DNA of 64,000 bases, from assembly GCF_000473205.1 (NCBI RefSeq), contig NZ_KI421507.1, forward strand, positions 1,027,934 through 1,091,933. Direction: 5' to 3'. The notes under the pieces were generated by a model that searched no databases, was not told the DNA's origin, and worked only from the letters and a program-made list of their open reading frames with translations. This document shows, piece after piece, positions 47,103 to 55,031 of the stretch; position 1 is the stretch's first letter, and every line of letters starts with the position of its first letter. Source of the stretch: Pseudophaeobacter arcticus DSM 23566. Lineage in GTDB: Bacteria > Pseudomonadota > Alphaproteobacteria > Rhodobacterales > Rhodobacteraceae. The position numbers and the translations under genes are program-made.

Positions 47103-48043
47103 GCCATAGCGACGAGGTTGAAGATTCAACCGCCCCGCTGATCGAACATCTGGCCGAGCTGCGCACCCGTTTGATCCGGTCGGTGATGGCCTTTGCGGTG
47201 GGGGTCATCCTGGCCTTTGTCGTGGCCGAGCCGATCCTGCAATTTCTGGTCCAGCCAATCGAGGAAACCCTGCGGGCGCTGGGTGATCCCTCGCCGACGT
47301 TGCAATATACCTCGCCGCAGGAATATCTGTTCACGCTGTTCCGCATCTCCATGGTCTTTGGCTTTGCGCTGTCCTTTCCGGTGATCGGCTATCAGCTGTG
47401 GCGGTTTGTGGCGCCCGGCCTTTACAAGACGGAAAAGGGCGCCTTTCTGCCCTTCCTGATTGCCTCGCCTTTCATGTTCCTGCTGGGCGCGACCTTTGCC
47501 CAGCTGGTGGTGACCCCCCTGGCGATGCAGTTCTTTCTGGGCTTTGCCGATGTCAGCTCGATCTTTGCCAACCTGATTTCACAGACGGCTGGGAATGTGG
47601 CTGGAAACCTGCCTGACGGTGTGACCGTTGATACTGCCATGGTGCCTGCCACCACGGAGGGGGTTAAGATCACCTTCTTTGGCAAGGTGAACGAGAGCCT
47701 GGATATCACCCTGAAATTCATCATGGCCTTTGGTCTGTGCTTTCAGTTGCCGGTTCTGCTGACCTTGATGGGCAAGGCTGGCCTGGTCAGTTCTGATGGT
47801 CTGGGGGCGATGCGCAAATATGCGGTTGTTGCCATTCTGGTGCTGGCCGCTTTGGTCACCCCGCCGGATGTGATCACCCAGTTGATCCTCTTTGTGGTGG
47901 TCTATGGTCTCTATGAGATCTCGATCTTTCTGGTGCGCCGGGTCGAGGCCAAGCGCGAAGAGCAGCTGCGGGCGGATGGCTATTATGATGACGAGGATGA
48001 AGATCCTTTGATGGCTGAATTCGACGAGAATGAAGACAAATAA
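47099..48043 (+). CDS. tatC: Sec-independent protein translocase TatC
   Basis: 314 aa with six membrane helices. The N-terminal [13 protein letters not shown] and the loop [33 protein letters not shown] are hallmarks of TatC and contain the signal-peptide contact residues. The segment about residues 150-200 is an enlarged periplasmic loop, usual in alphaproteobacteria. The acidic C-terminal tail ([18 protein letters not shown]) is unusually long. Confidence 0.95.
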   Translation: MSHSDEVEDSTAPLIEHLAELRTRLIRSVMAFAVGVILAFVVAEPILQFLVQPIEETLRALGDPSPTLQYTSPQEYLFTLFRISMVFGFALSFPVIGYQLWRFVAPGLYKTEKGAFLPFLIASPFMFLLGATFAQLVVTPLAMQFFLGFADVSSIFANLISQTAGNVAGNLPDGVTVDTAMVPATTEGVKITFFGKVNESLDITLKFIMAFGLCFQLPVLLTLMGKAGLVSSDGLGAMRKYAVVAILVLAALVTPPDVITQLILFVVVYGLYEISIFLVRRVEAKREEQLRADGYYDDEDEDPLMAEFDENEDK

Positions 48044-48063
48044 GGCCGCAATGGTTTGACAAG

Positions 48064-48101
48064 AAAGGGGCGCGCCGGTTGATACTGGCGCGCCCCTTTG
48101 T
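48064..48101 (+). terminator. Terminator after tatC
   Basis: GGGGCGCGCC (48067-48076) and GGCGCGCCCC (48087-48096), a perfect 10-bp stem with a 10-base loop, followed by TTTGTTGTT. Confidence 0.88.
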
Positions 48102-48314
48102 TGTTCCGGCAGTGCGGACACGGGTTCCCTCGCGCCTTTTGGGCGATCACCACCGGAATGTTTCGGGACAGATGAACGCGCGCGGGTGCTGCAGGATGTG
48201 CCGCTGGGTTGTCTGCCACAGTGGGGCGGCTTTGCGGCAAAACAGATGACAGAGCCACTTGCCGCCGGTGGTGGAACATGCTTTCAGAACTGCAACTATT
48301 GACGGAGGCAGGAC

Positions 48315-49160
48315 ATGGACGAAAAAACACTGACACGCATTGCTGACGCCCTGGAGCGGATGTCTCCGGCGCCCCTGGCCGCTCCGGATTTTGGTGCGGC
48401 TTCGGCCTTTGTCTGGCATGTCTCTCCCGACCGGCTGGAACCGGTTGCCCGGGTCAACCGGGTTGATCTTGATCTGTTGGTTGGTATTGAACGCTCCCGC
48501 GATACCCTGTTGGAGAACACCCGCCGGTTTGCCCGTGGCGAAGCGGCCAACAACGCGTTGTTGTGGGGCGCGCGGGGCATGGGGAAGTCCAGCCTGGTAA
48601 AGGCCATCCACGGGGCCTTGTTGCCGGATCACGGCGATCTGAAGCTGGTGGAGCTGCAACGTGAAGACCTGCCTTCGGTGGCGCGGCTGCTGAACCACCT
48701 GCGTCAGGCGCCTTACCGGTTTATCCTGTTTTGTGATGACCTGTCGTTCAGCCATGATGACCAACACTACAAAAGCCTGAAGGCGGTGCTGGATGGTGGC
48801 ATTGAAGGGCGGCCTGACAATGTGGTGTTCTTTGCCACTTCGAACCGGCGCCACCTGATGCCGCGCGACATGATCGAGAATGAGCGCTCCAGCGCGATCA
48901 ACCCCTCTGAGGCGGTAGAAGAGAAGGTCTCTCTGTCAGATCGCTTTGGGCTGTGGCTGGGCTTTCATCCCTGTGATCAGGATGAATATCTTGCCATGAT
49001 TTCAGGCTATTGCAGGGCCTATGGTGTGGCAGTCGACCCCGAGATCATGCGTGCCGAAGCCATTGAGTGGCAGGCGACACGCGGGGCGCGCTCTGGCCGG
49101 GTGGCCTGGCAGTTCTTCACCGATCTGGCGGGGCGTCACGGGGTTGCTTTGACAGCATAG
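48315..49160 (+). CDS. DUF815-type AAA ATPase
   Basis: 281 aa. Walker A is in LLWGARGMGKSSLVKAI near residue 92, Walker B in FILFCDDLSF near 137, and sensor-like ATSNRRHLMPRDM near 177, followed by SLSDRFGLWLGFHPCDQDEYL. This is the DUF815 family of single-domain ATPases. The partner or substrate is unknown. It is widely conserved next to various cell-envelope genes in alphaproteobacteria. Start ATG with GGAGG upstream. Confidence 0.85.
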   Translation: MDEKTLTRIADALERMSPAPLAAPDFGAASAFVWHVSPDRLEPVARVNRVDLDLLVGIERSRDTLLENTRRFARGEAANNALLWGARGMGKSSLVKAIHGALLPDHGDLKLVELQREDLPSVARLLNHLRQAPYRFILFCDDLSFSHDDQHYKSLKAVLDGGIEGRPDNVVFFATSNRRHLMPRDMIENERSSAINPSEAVEEKVSLSDRFGLWLGFHPCDQDEYLAMISGYCRAYGVAVDPEIMRAEAIEWQATRGARSGRVAWQFFTDLAGRHGVALTA

Positions 49161-49258
49161 AGGCCGGGTCAATACGGGAGAATCCGCAAACCCAAAGCTT
49201 TGGATCTGTCTCGGACTGGCTGGCAAAGCTGGTTTTCCGGGGATGCGACATATTGTAG

Positions 49259-49308
49259 GAGCCGCACCGACTAGCGGGTCTTGGTCGCGTTTTGCAGTCG
49301 GGCGGCTC
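49259..49308. other. Long imperfect hairpin between the DUF815 gene and nlpD
   Basis: 49259-49272 and 49296-49308 pair over 13 bp with one bulged base (outer GAGCCGC/GCGGCTC, inner CCGACT/AGTCGG), loop of 23 bases. It starts 10 bases after the nlpD stop on the minus strand and 98 bases after the DUF815 stop on the plus strand. There is no T-tract on either side, so it is either a rho-dependent end or an RNA-stabilising structure. Confidence 0.5.
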
Positions 49309-49318
49309 GATATATTGG

Positions 49319-50545
49319 TTAGTTCAGATAGGGCAGTGGGTCGAGGCTGTCATAGCCGTTGCGGACTTCAAAATGTAGGGTTGCACCTTCGCCGTCTTGC
49401 AGATGGGCAATGGTCTGACCGCGTTTTACCTGATCGCCTTTGCTGACCAGAATTTTATCGACATTGGCATAGATGGTCAGCAATTGCGGGTCATGCCGGA
49501 TGACAATGATCGGGATGTTCTTGGAATCCTTGGTGATTGCCGCAACGGTGCCGGATTCCGCTGCCTTTACTGGCGCGCCGGAGGCGGCGGAAATGTCGAT
49601 CCCGTCGTTGCGCCCCTGGGCGTAGGTCTGCACGATTTTCCCCTGAACCGGGTAGGCCATCGCGCTTTGGCTGGCGCGGCTGGGGGCGGGCACCTCAACG
49701 GTGGGCAGGTTTTGGGAGGCCACATTGGCCGGCGCCAGATCTTCCTCGGGCAGCGGCTTGGTTGCACTTGGCGGCGTAGGCGTGGCGCTGCCTTCGCCGG
49801 GGGCGGTGGTGACTGGCACTGCCGGGGTGCGGGAGTGCTGCTGGTCTTTGAGCGGGATCAGCAGATGCTGGCCTTCGCGGATGGCAAAATCGCTGCCCAA
49901 TCCGTTCCATTCCGCCAAAGATTTGACCGGGACCTGATAGAGCCGGGAGATTGTATAGGCGGTTTCCCCGCGCACGACCTTGTGGCGCACGGGCTCGGGG
50001 CCTGCCTGAACGGCGGCAGGGCGCTGCTGCGCTGTGGGTTGCAGGTTGGTGGTGGTGACAGAGCCGGGATTGGGCGAGGTTGTCGGGGAGGCATCAATGG
50101 CGCTGCCCGCCAGCGAGGCAATGTCGACACCGCCAGGCGAAGCCGTGCCATCTGCGGCAGGCGGGCTGTCCGGCGCGCGGCGCGGCAGCGCGAGGATCTC
50201 GCCCTTGCGCAGGGTGTCACCGGGTTGCATGCCGTTGAACCGCGCGATTTCACCCACGGGCAGACCAATGCGGGCGGCCACATCAGAGACCTTATCGCCG
50301 CGCTCGGCTACAGCAACCTGATAGGAGGGATAGGTGATCAATCCACGGGCATCCGCCGCCGGGCGGTGGGTGGTGGCGGTCTGGGCTGCGGCTGTGGTGT
50401 TGAAGCCGCCGATCTGCCCGCGCAGATCATAATCCAGCGGTCCATCACAGCCGGCAAGAAGGGCCAGCACAGGAAGCGCCGTTAGCGCCATCCGACGGCC
50501 TGCGAAGCAAAGCCTGGTGTTGCTAGAAGTGCTGCCTGTAATCAT
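49319..50545 (-). CDS. nlpD: NlpD-like lipoprotein: two LysM domains and degenerate M23 peptidase domain
   Basis: 408 aa. Signal and lipobox LALPVLALLAGC-like (LALLAGC) give a lipoprotein. The first LysM is near residue 73 (YQVAVAERGDKVSDVAARIGLPVGEIARFNGM), the second near 185 (HKVVRGETAYTISRLYQVPVKSLAEWNGL). The C-terminal LytM domain has NDGIDISAASG where active enzymes have HxGxD; the metal His is replaced by Asn, as in E. coli NlpD. It would thus activate an amidase for septal peptidoglycan splitting. The order surE-pcm-nlpD supports the name. Confidence 0.88.
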   Translation of the reverse strand: MITGSTSSNTRLCFAGRRMALTALPVLALLAGCDGPLDYDLRGQIGGFNTTAAAQTATTHRPAADARGLITYPSYQVAVAERGDKVSDVAARIGLPVGEIARFNGMQPGDTLRKGEILALPRRAPDSPPAADGTASPGGVDIASLAGSAIDASPTTSPNPGSVTTTNLQPTAQQRPAAVQAGPEPVRHKVVRGETAYTISRLYQVPVKSLAEWNGLGSDFAIREGQHLLIPLKDQQHSRTPAVPVTTAPGEGSATPTPPSATKPLPEEDLAPANVASQNLPTVEVPAPSRASQSAMAYPVQGKIVQTYAQGRNDGIDISAASGAPVKAAESGTVAAITKDSKNIPIIVIRHDPQLLTIYANVDKILVSKGDQVKRGQTIAHLQDGEGATLHFEVRNGYDSLDPLPYLN

Positions 50546-50679
50546 GCTGTCCTCATTTCTTGTCGTGCTTTTGAAGGCGCCGGGTCTGTGCCGGTCTTAA
50601 GGCCTCTTGTGCTGCTGCGCGGCTGCAGGTCAATGGTTTTCTGCAGTTCAGGGTGTGATCGGCGCCAGTTTGCCTGAAT

Positions 50680-51327
50680 TTAGGCCTCTTTGCCTAATCC
50701 TTCCAGCAGGGGAACAAACCGGACCGGGCGCAGCTCATCATAATCGAGGCCGTCTTCGGATTTGCGCACCCTGATCAGGGTCTGCACCGTGTCGGACTGG
50801 CCGACGGGCACAACCATGATGCCGCCGGGTTTGAGCTGTGCCAACAAGGGGCCGGGGGGGTCTTCGGCAGCAGCGGTGACAATGATCCGATCAAATGGCG
50901 CCTGATCGGGCAGGCCAAAACTGCCATCCCCCACCAGCGAGGTCACATTTGGCAGCTGCAGAGCGTCAAAGATCATGCGGGCCTCGCGCACCAGGCGGGC
51001 GTGGCGGTCGATAGTATAGACCCGCCGGGCCAGCTTGGCCAGAATTGCCGCCTGATAGCCCGAACCGGTGCCGACCTCCAGCACCGTGTCGCGTGGCGAG
51101 ACCTGCAGGGCCTGGGTCATCAGGCCAACCACCGAGGGCTGAGAGATGGTCTGGCCACAGGCGATCGGCAGCGGCGTGTCCTCATAGGCGCGCTCGGAAA
51201 AGATCCCCCGCACAAAGGGACCTCGGTCAATTTGCTCCATGGCCTCCAGCACCCGGCTGTCGGTCACCCCGCGCGAGCGCAGGGCAAACAGAAACTGCAT
51301 CTTTGTCTCCGGGTCGGGGCTGGTCAT
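50680..51327 (-). CDS. pcm: Protein-L-isoaspartate O-methyltransferase
   Basis: 215 aa; uses SAM to methylate isoaspartyl residues in aged proteins. Visible are [27 protein letters not shown] with the PIMT loop, motif [17 protein letters not shown] near residue 82 and [11 protein letters not shown] near 149. It overlaps surE by 4 bases, the arrangement seen in many proteobacteria. Confidence 0.94.
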   Translation of the reverse strand: MTSPDPETKMQFLFALRSRGVTDSRVLEAMEQIDRGPFVRGIFSERAYEDTPLPIACGQTISQPSVVGLMTQALQVSPRDTVLEVGTGSGYQAAILAKLARRVYTIDRHARLVREARMIFDALQLPNVTSLVGDGSFGLPDQAPFDRIIVTAAAEDPPGPLLAQLKPGGIMVVPVGQSDTVQTLIRVRKSEDGLDYDELRPVRFVPLLEGLGKEA

Positions 51328-52106
51328 TCGATTCCTGTAAACGCGTCTAACATGTCATGGGCGGTCAGATCGGCGCGCATCGGCGTCACCGAGACATAGC
51401 CGTTCAGGTTGACGCTGGCATCGCTATCGGGGGCGGTCTGAACGTGTTGATCGCCGCCGCGGATCCACAGGTAGCGTCTGCCGGTGGGGGAGAGCTGCTC
51501 TTCGGCAGAAAAGTGGCTGCCACGGCGGAAGCCCTGACGCACCACCCTGGTGCCCTTGACCGCGTCGGCGGGGACGGGGGGGAAGTTGATATTGTAAAAC
51601 AGCCGGTAGTCCTGCTGGTTCTTTGGCTCTGCCGCCAGGATGTTGCGCACCACGGCTGCGCCATGTTGGGCTGCGGCTGCAAAGGGATCGTCGAGATCCT
51701 TGTTGTGGGGGCCAAAATACTGCGACAACCCCATAGCGGGGATGCCCTGCAACGCCGCCTCCATCGCGCCACCCAGGGTGCCCGAGTAGAGCGCGTTTTC
51801 TGCGGAGTTGTTGCCTCTGTTCACGCCGGACAGGACGAGATCAGGGCGGTGGTCTTTCATTGCCACATGAATGCCGGCCAGAACGCAATCCGCAGGGGAT
51901 CCCTCTGCTGCGTAGCGTCGCGGATCCAGCTGGCTGAGCATGGAAGGGCGGGTATAGCTGATGCAATGGCCAACGCCGGACTGCTCAAATGCCGGTGCGA
52001 CGGTCCAGACCTCGCCATCGGGCCCGGCGAGATCCTGGGCGATCTGCTCGAGCACCACAAGTCCGGGCGCGCTGATGCCGTCGTCGTTGGTAATGAGAAT
52101 GCGCAT
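51324..52106 (-). CDS. surE: 5'-nucleotidase SurE
   Basis: 260 aa; hydrolyses nucleoside 5'-monophosphates. The metal site is formed by ILITNDDG at residue 3, Ser in FEQSGVGH near 43 and Asn in SGVNRGNN near 93. Further conserved are [17 protein letters not shown] near 107 and NINFP near 173. First gene of surE-pcm-nlpD. Its upstream region contains a 13-bp repeat array. Confidence 0.95.
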   Translation of the reverse strand: MRILITNDDGISAPGLVVLEQIAQDLAGPDGEVWTVAPAFEQSGVGHCISYTRPSMLSQLDPRRYAAEGSPADCVLAGIHVAMKDHRPDLVLSGVNRGNNSAENALYSGTLGGAMEAALQGIPAMGLSQYFGPHNKDLDDPFAAAAQHGAAVVRNILAAEPKNQQDYRLFYNINFPPVPADAVKGTRVVRQGFRRGSHFSAEEQLSPTGRRYLWIRGGDQHVQTAPDSDASVNLNGYVSVTPMRADLTAHDMLDAFTGIE

Positions 52107-52286
52107 GAAGTCCCCCGAGGTTGTTTAGATCTGAATAGGCATTGGTACAATTGGGGGCAAGTGTTTCGACCCGTCAGGAGACCGGAAGCTGCAGCGGATC
52201 TGGTAGCTGTGCCACAGGTTTGGCGGGGGACCGGTCAAATGGCCCCCTCTCGAGGCGGGGCAATAGGCCACCAGTTATCCTTTGGT

Positions 52287-52403
52287 GCGGTTTGGCAGGC
52301 CAGTTTGGTGGGCCAGTTCAGTGGGCCCGTTTAGTGGGCCGGTTTGGCGGGCCAGATCAGCCGACCAGTTCAGTCGACCAGTTTGGCGGGCCAGATGGCA
52401 AAG
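52287..52403. repeat. 13-bp tandem repeat array, nine units
   Basis: Nine consecutive 13-base units with the consensus CCAGTTTGGYGGG, each with a few changes, e.g. CCAGTTTGGTGGG (52300), CCGGTTTGGCGGG (52339), CCAGTTCAGTCGA (52365), CCAGTTTGGCGGG (52378). The period is kept exactly from 52287 to 52403. It lies 181-297 bases upstream of surE. The unit at 52339 matches the last unit of the array at 37559 in 12 of 13 bases. Confidence 0.88.
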
Positions 52404-52446
52404 GCCAGGGAAAGAGCAAAAAAAGGGGGGGGCTCCCGCGCAGATC

Positions 52447-52465
52447 GGGGCTTTTGCAAAGCCCC
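52447..52465. terminator. Hairpin, possible terminator of the SDR gene
   Basis: GGGGCTTT-TGC-AAAGCCCC is a perfect 8-bp stem. On the minus strand it lies about 170 bases after the SDR stop and is followed, after 14 bases, by C8T7. The distance to the T-tract is too long for a standard terminator, so this is tentative. Confidence 0.35.
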
Positions 52466-52633
52466 TCTCCCCTTGGGCCCGGCAGGCTGCGCCTGCGGTC
52501 GTGAACCATCGCTGGCCGAAGATGTTGCCGCGCGGCTGCCTGTGAACCAGAGGCGATATGGGGGCCAGCCGCATGGCCCGCGCCCCCAATGCCCAAAGCG
52601 GGGAGGCCGCGCTGGGGCGTTTGCTGTACTGGG

Positions 52634-53278
52634 CTAGCCCAGGATGTCCGGCAGCAGGCGTGCGGCCTCGGCATGGATATCGGCCAGCCGCGCGCGGTCT
52701 TCGCCGGGGAAGAAGCGGGCGCGCAGGGCGGTGGGCATCGCCTGGGGGGCCAGGATTTTGACCACTGGCCCGGTATTGACCGTTTCGGCCTGCCAGCTGC
52801 GCGCCAGCGCCATCTGCGCGGCCTTGCTGGCGCCGTAGGTGCCAAAGAACTTTTCGCCGGCACGCGGGTCATCAAAAAACACCGCCTGACCGCTGTGCCC
52901 CAATAGTGGCGCCACATAGGGGATCAGGATGGAGGGGGCCGTGGCATTGACCGCGATGGATTTGCTCCAGTCCTTTTCCCCCACAGAGGGGGTCGGAGAG
53001 AGCGGAGCGGCATGGATCGCTGTGTGCAGCCAAAGATCCAGCTGTCCCCAGCGATCATGGATCCCACGACACAGGGTCGCCATGGCTGCGGGCTGGGTAA
53101 TGTCCATCGGCGCCAATGTGGCGGAACCGCCAAGCGCCTTGATGCGATCATCAAGTTCCTCAAGCGCACCAGTGGTGCGCGCAACAGCGACGATATGATG
53201 CGTCGGCGCCAGGGCTTCGGCCAGGGCAGCCCCCAGGCCGCGTGACGCGCCGGTAATAAGAGCGATTTTCTGTGTCAT
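52634..53278 (-). CDS. Short-chain dehydrogenase/reductase
   Basis: 214 aa classical SDR: ALITGASRGLGAALAEAL (TGxxxGxG) at residue 6, an LHTAIH strand at the NAG position, and the catalytic YGASKAA near 160 (Tyr, Lys). NAG itself is replaced by HTA, a deviation seen in some members. The substrate is unknown. The start at 53278 (MTQKIALIT) is set by homology; the open frame continues 40 codons upstream without support. Confidence 0.87.
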   Translation of the reverse strand: MTQKIALITGASRGLGAALAEALAPTHHIVAVARTTGALEELDDRIKALGGSATLAPMDITQPAAMATLCRGIHDRWGQLDLWLHTAIHAAPLSPTPSVGEKDWSKSIAVNATAPSILIPYVAPLLGHSGQAVFFDDPRAGEKFFGTYGASKAAQMALARSWQAETVNTGPVVKILAPQAMPTALRARFFPGEDRARLADIHAEAARLLPDILG

Positions 53279-53483
53279 GGGCCGTCTTTTGATCCGCTTG
53301 AGGCAGAGGGTCAAGTCTCCATCTTGGCGCAGTCGATATATGTGACCGGGGCAGAGAGACGGTTGGCGCGACAGAGTGCCAATAGCGGCCAAGTACAAGG
53401 GCAGGCATATCTGGCGGAGCCCCGGCTGTTTCTACACAGGCCAAGCCTTATAGGCCGACAGCACAGTGCCGCCGACAGCTGGC

Positions 53484-53750
53484 TTAGCTGCCGGGCATTT
53501 CGATGCGGCTACTGCGGCCAGATTTTTCCAGGACTATGCCGTCCGGATCAATACCCAGCACGCGGCTCTGGCCCAGTCGGCTGCCGGTCTTGATGGTTTT
53601 TACCCGACCGCTGGGCAGGCGCACCATGGCCTGCAGGTCGTTTTCGACCCCAAAGAGACCAAGCAGGCTGAGGCCTCTGGATGGCATTATATTGGCCTGG
53701 GTGGCTTCTTTGGCAACGCGGGAGGGCGTTTCGGGGGTGCTTTGTGTCAT
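53484..53750 (-). CDS. Small PilP/GspC-like domain protein, unknown function
   Basis: 88 aa. After a polar N-terminus comes LSLLGLFGVENDLQAMVRLPSGRVKTIKTGSRLGQSRVLGIDPDGIVLEKSGRSSRIEMP, the compact beta domain pattern of PilP/GspC-type secretion subunits (LxLxGvfg ... aLvrlp.Grv..v..Gd.l....V..I....v.l...g....L.mp). No signal peptide, membrane helix or secretion genes are nearby. It is an orphan domain; the assignment rests on the pattern only. Confidence 0.6.
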   Translation of the reverse strand: MTQSTPETPSRVAKEATQANIMPSRGLSLLGLFGVENDLQAMVRLPSGRVKTIKTGSRLGQSRVLGIDPDGIVLEKSGRSSRIEMPGS

Positions 53751-54262
53751 TTCTTACTTTTTTCAGGTCGCAGCGGCGGGGACCGCGACGATAAGAGGAG
53801 AGAGACCGCCAAGCCATGGGGCTGGGCGCTGGTGAGGGGTGGAGGACCACAGCGTGAAAAGGATCTGAGCGCAGATATGGGCAACAGCCGCCGGTGGCGA
53901 GGGGCAAATGCGGGCGGGACGGTCCTGCACAACGGATCATCGGCAAAGCCATGCTGTGCGGGCCAAAAACGGGCGGGCTTTTGCCGAGAGGCCTGCGGTG
54001 GCGGTACTTGGCGCGATCTCTGGCCCTAGCCCCCTTGAAAGATCTTTGCGAGCTCCAGGTCGGGGCAGGTCTGATTTAGGTCAGGAAAAATCTGGGCCGC
54101 GAATCCGGTGCCAGGAATCCAGTGCCAGGCATCCAGTACCACGAATCCAGTACCACGAATTCGGTGCCAGGCATCCAGGGCCACAAACCTGTCTGCGAGC
54201 CGTGCCTGGCAGCAAACGAGCAGCCAGCCTGTCAGATCATAAGGTGCCTACAGGCGCTGGCG
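53751..54262. other. 512-base intergenic region with a 14-bp repeat array
   Basis: Between two minus-strand genes. It contains the 14-bp array (54101-54184). The rest, 53751-54100, is G/C-rich without recognisable motifs; several open frames run through it on both strands but none shows a ribosome site with a protein-like sequence. Confidence 0.5.
54101..54184. repeat. 14-bp tandem repeat array, six units
   Basis: Units are GAATCCGGTGCCAG, GAATCCAGTGCCAG, GCATCCAGTACCAC, GAATCCAGTACCAC, GAATTCGGTGCCAG and GCATCCAGGGCCAC, in exact 14-base register. It lies downstream of the DUF2199 gene stop (54263 on the minus strand), so it may be in its 3' untranslated region. Confidence 0.88.
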
Positions 54263-54805
54263 TCAGGAATCATAGACCAGCGAGGCCAGGTCATGCCCGT
54301 AGGTGTGGAGCAGCTCAAACAGCTCTTCGAGCTGCGCGCCTGCGTGCTGCAGGGTGGCCAGCGGGTGATTGGGCTCTGACACCTGCAGTTCAGGGTATTG
54401 CCCTTCGGGGCGCATGTGCAGCATGCAGGCAACGGGCGTGTTGTTGTCGGGCGGGATGGCATTGGCCAGCCAGGCCGGGCGGCTGCCAAGGCTTTCGGTC
54501 TCCTGCATGTCCAGCAGGTCGAGGTAGGCGTCAAAATCCTCAACCCCGAGATTGGCCCAGGTGCCGAGAATGAACTCCTGCCCATCGCTGTCGGCAAGAG
54601 GAACCGCCAGAACCGCCCGGACAAACCGCAGATCGCCAAAGCGGCAGAAATCATCGGTCAGCACATCACCGGTCTGGGCCAGAACCGCGGAATTATCCTG
54701 CACCACCAGGTCTTCGGGACACAGGTCAGGGCGGTCGCAGCTGAGGCTGAGCAATTGCGCAAAGGTCGCGCCGCAACAGCGGCACTGGCGCGAAGAAGTC
54801 AGCAT
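54263..54805 (-). CDS. DUF2199-domain protein
   Basis: 180 aa. Starts MLTSSRQCRCCGATFAQLLSLSCDRPDLCPEDL with a CxxC that could hold zinc in a small finger, then VQDNSAVLAQTGDVLTDDFCRFGDLRFVRAVLAVPL and FILGTWANLGVEDFDAYLDLL, the pattern of DUF2199. The C-terminal part (MRPEGQYPELQVSEPNHPLATLQHAG) also fits. Function unknown. The start at 54805 is chosen because the sequence upstream (21 codons) is not family-like. It follows purF in the same direction behind a terminator. Confidence 0.78.
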   Translation of the reverse strand: MLTSSRQCRCCGATFAQLLSLSCDRPDLCPEDLVVQDNSAVLAQTGDVLTDDFCRFGDLRFVRAVLAVPLADSDGQEFILGTWANLGVEDFDAYLDLLDMQETESLGSRPAWLANAIPPDNNTPVACMLHMRPEGQYPELQVSEPNHPLATLQHAGAQLEELFELLHTYGHDLASLVYDS

Positions 54806-54867
54806 TCTGGCAAGATGTGCGTCCAAGTGGCGGGTCTTTCGTAGGGCTCGAGCAGAGCGGGGTAGCA

Positions 54868-54905
54868 AAACAAAGGAAAGGCGCCGATCTTTGCGATCAG
54901 CGCCT
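54868..54905 (-). terminator. Terminator after purF
   Basis: On the minus strand AGGCGCTGATC and GATCGGCGCCT (54879-54905 on plus) pair over 11 bp with one G-T wobble and a 5-base loop, followed by TTTCCTTTGTTTT. It lies 127 bases after the purF stop and before DUF2199. Confidence 0.85.
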
Positions 54906-55031
54906 CTCCCTATGACGTTGGGGCTTTCTTATCCTGCTTATTCGGCAAGTTCAAACCCCTCTGTGGGGGCGGCGGGGCGCGGCGTCACAAGAGAGGCACA
55001 GCCCAGACCCTGAGATGGCGGATCCGCCGGT

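Larger units (their letters stand above)
52107..52633. other. 527-base intergenic region between surE and an SDR gene
   Basis: It holds the surE promoter side, a 13-bp tandem repeat array (52287-52403), an A7G8 tract (52418-52432), a perfect hairpin at 52447-52465, and a G/C-rich stretch with no credible coding content. Both flanking genes are on the minus strand. Confidence 0.6.

Noticed and set aside
48103..48314. Short minus-strand frame with Cys residues upstream of the DUF815 gene
   Set aside because: No start signal or family pattern could be found; the Cys spacing does not form a known zinc motif.
52287..52403. CRISPR array
   Set aside because: The repeats follow each other without spacers, are only 13 bases long and no cas gene is present.
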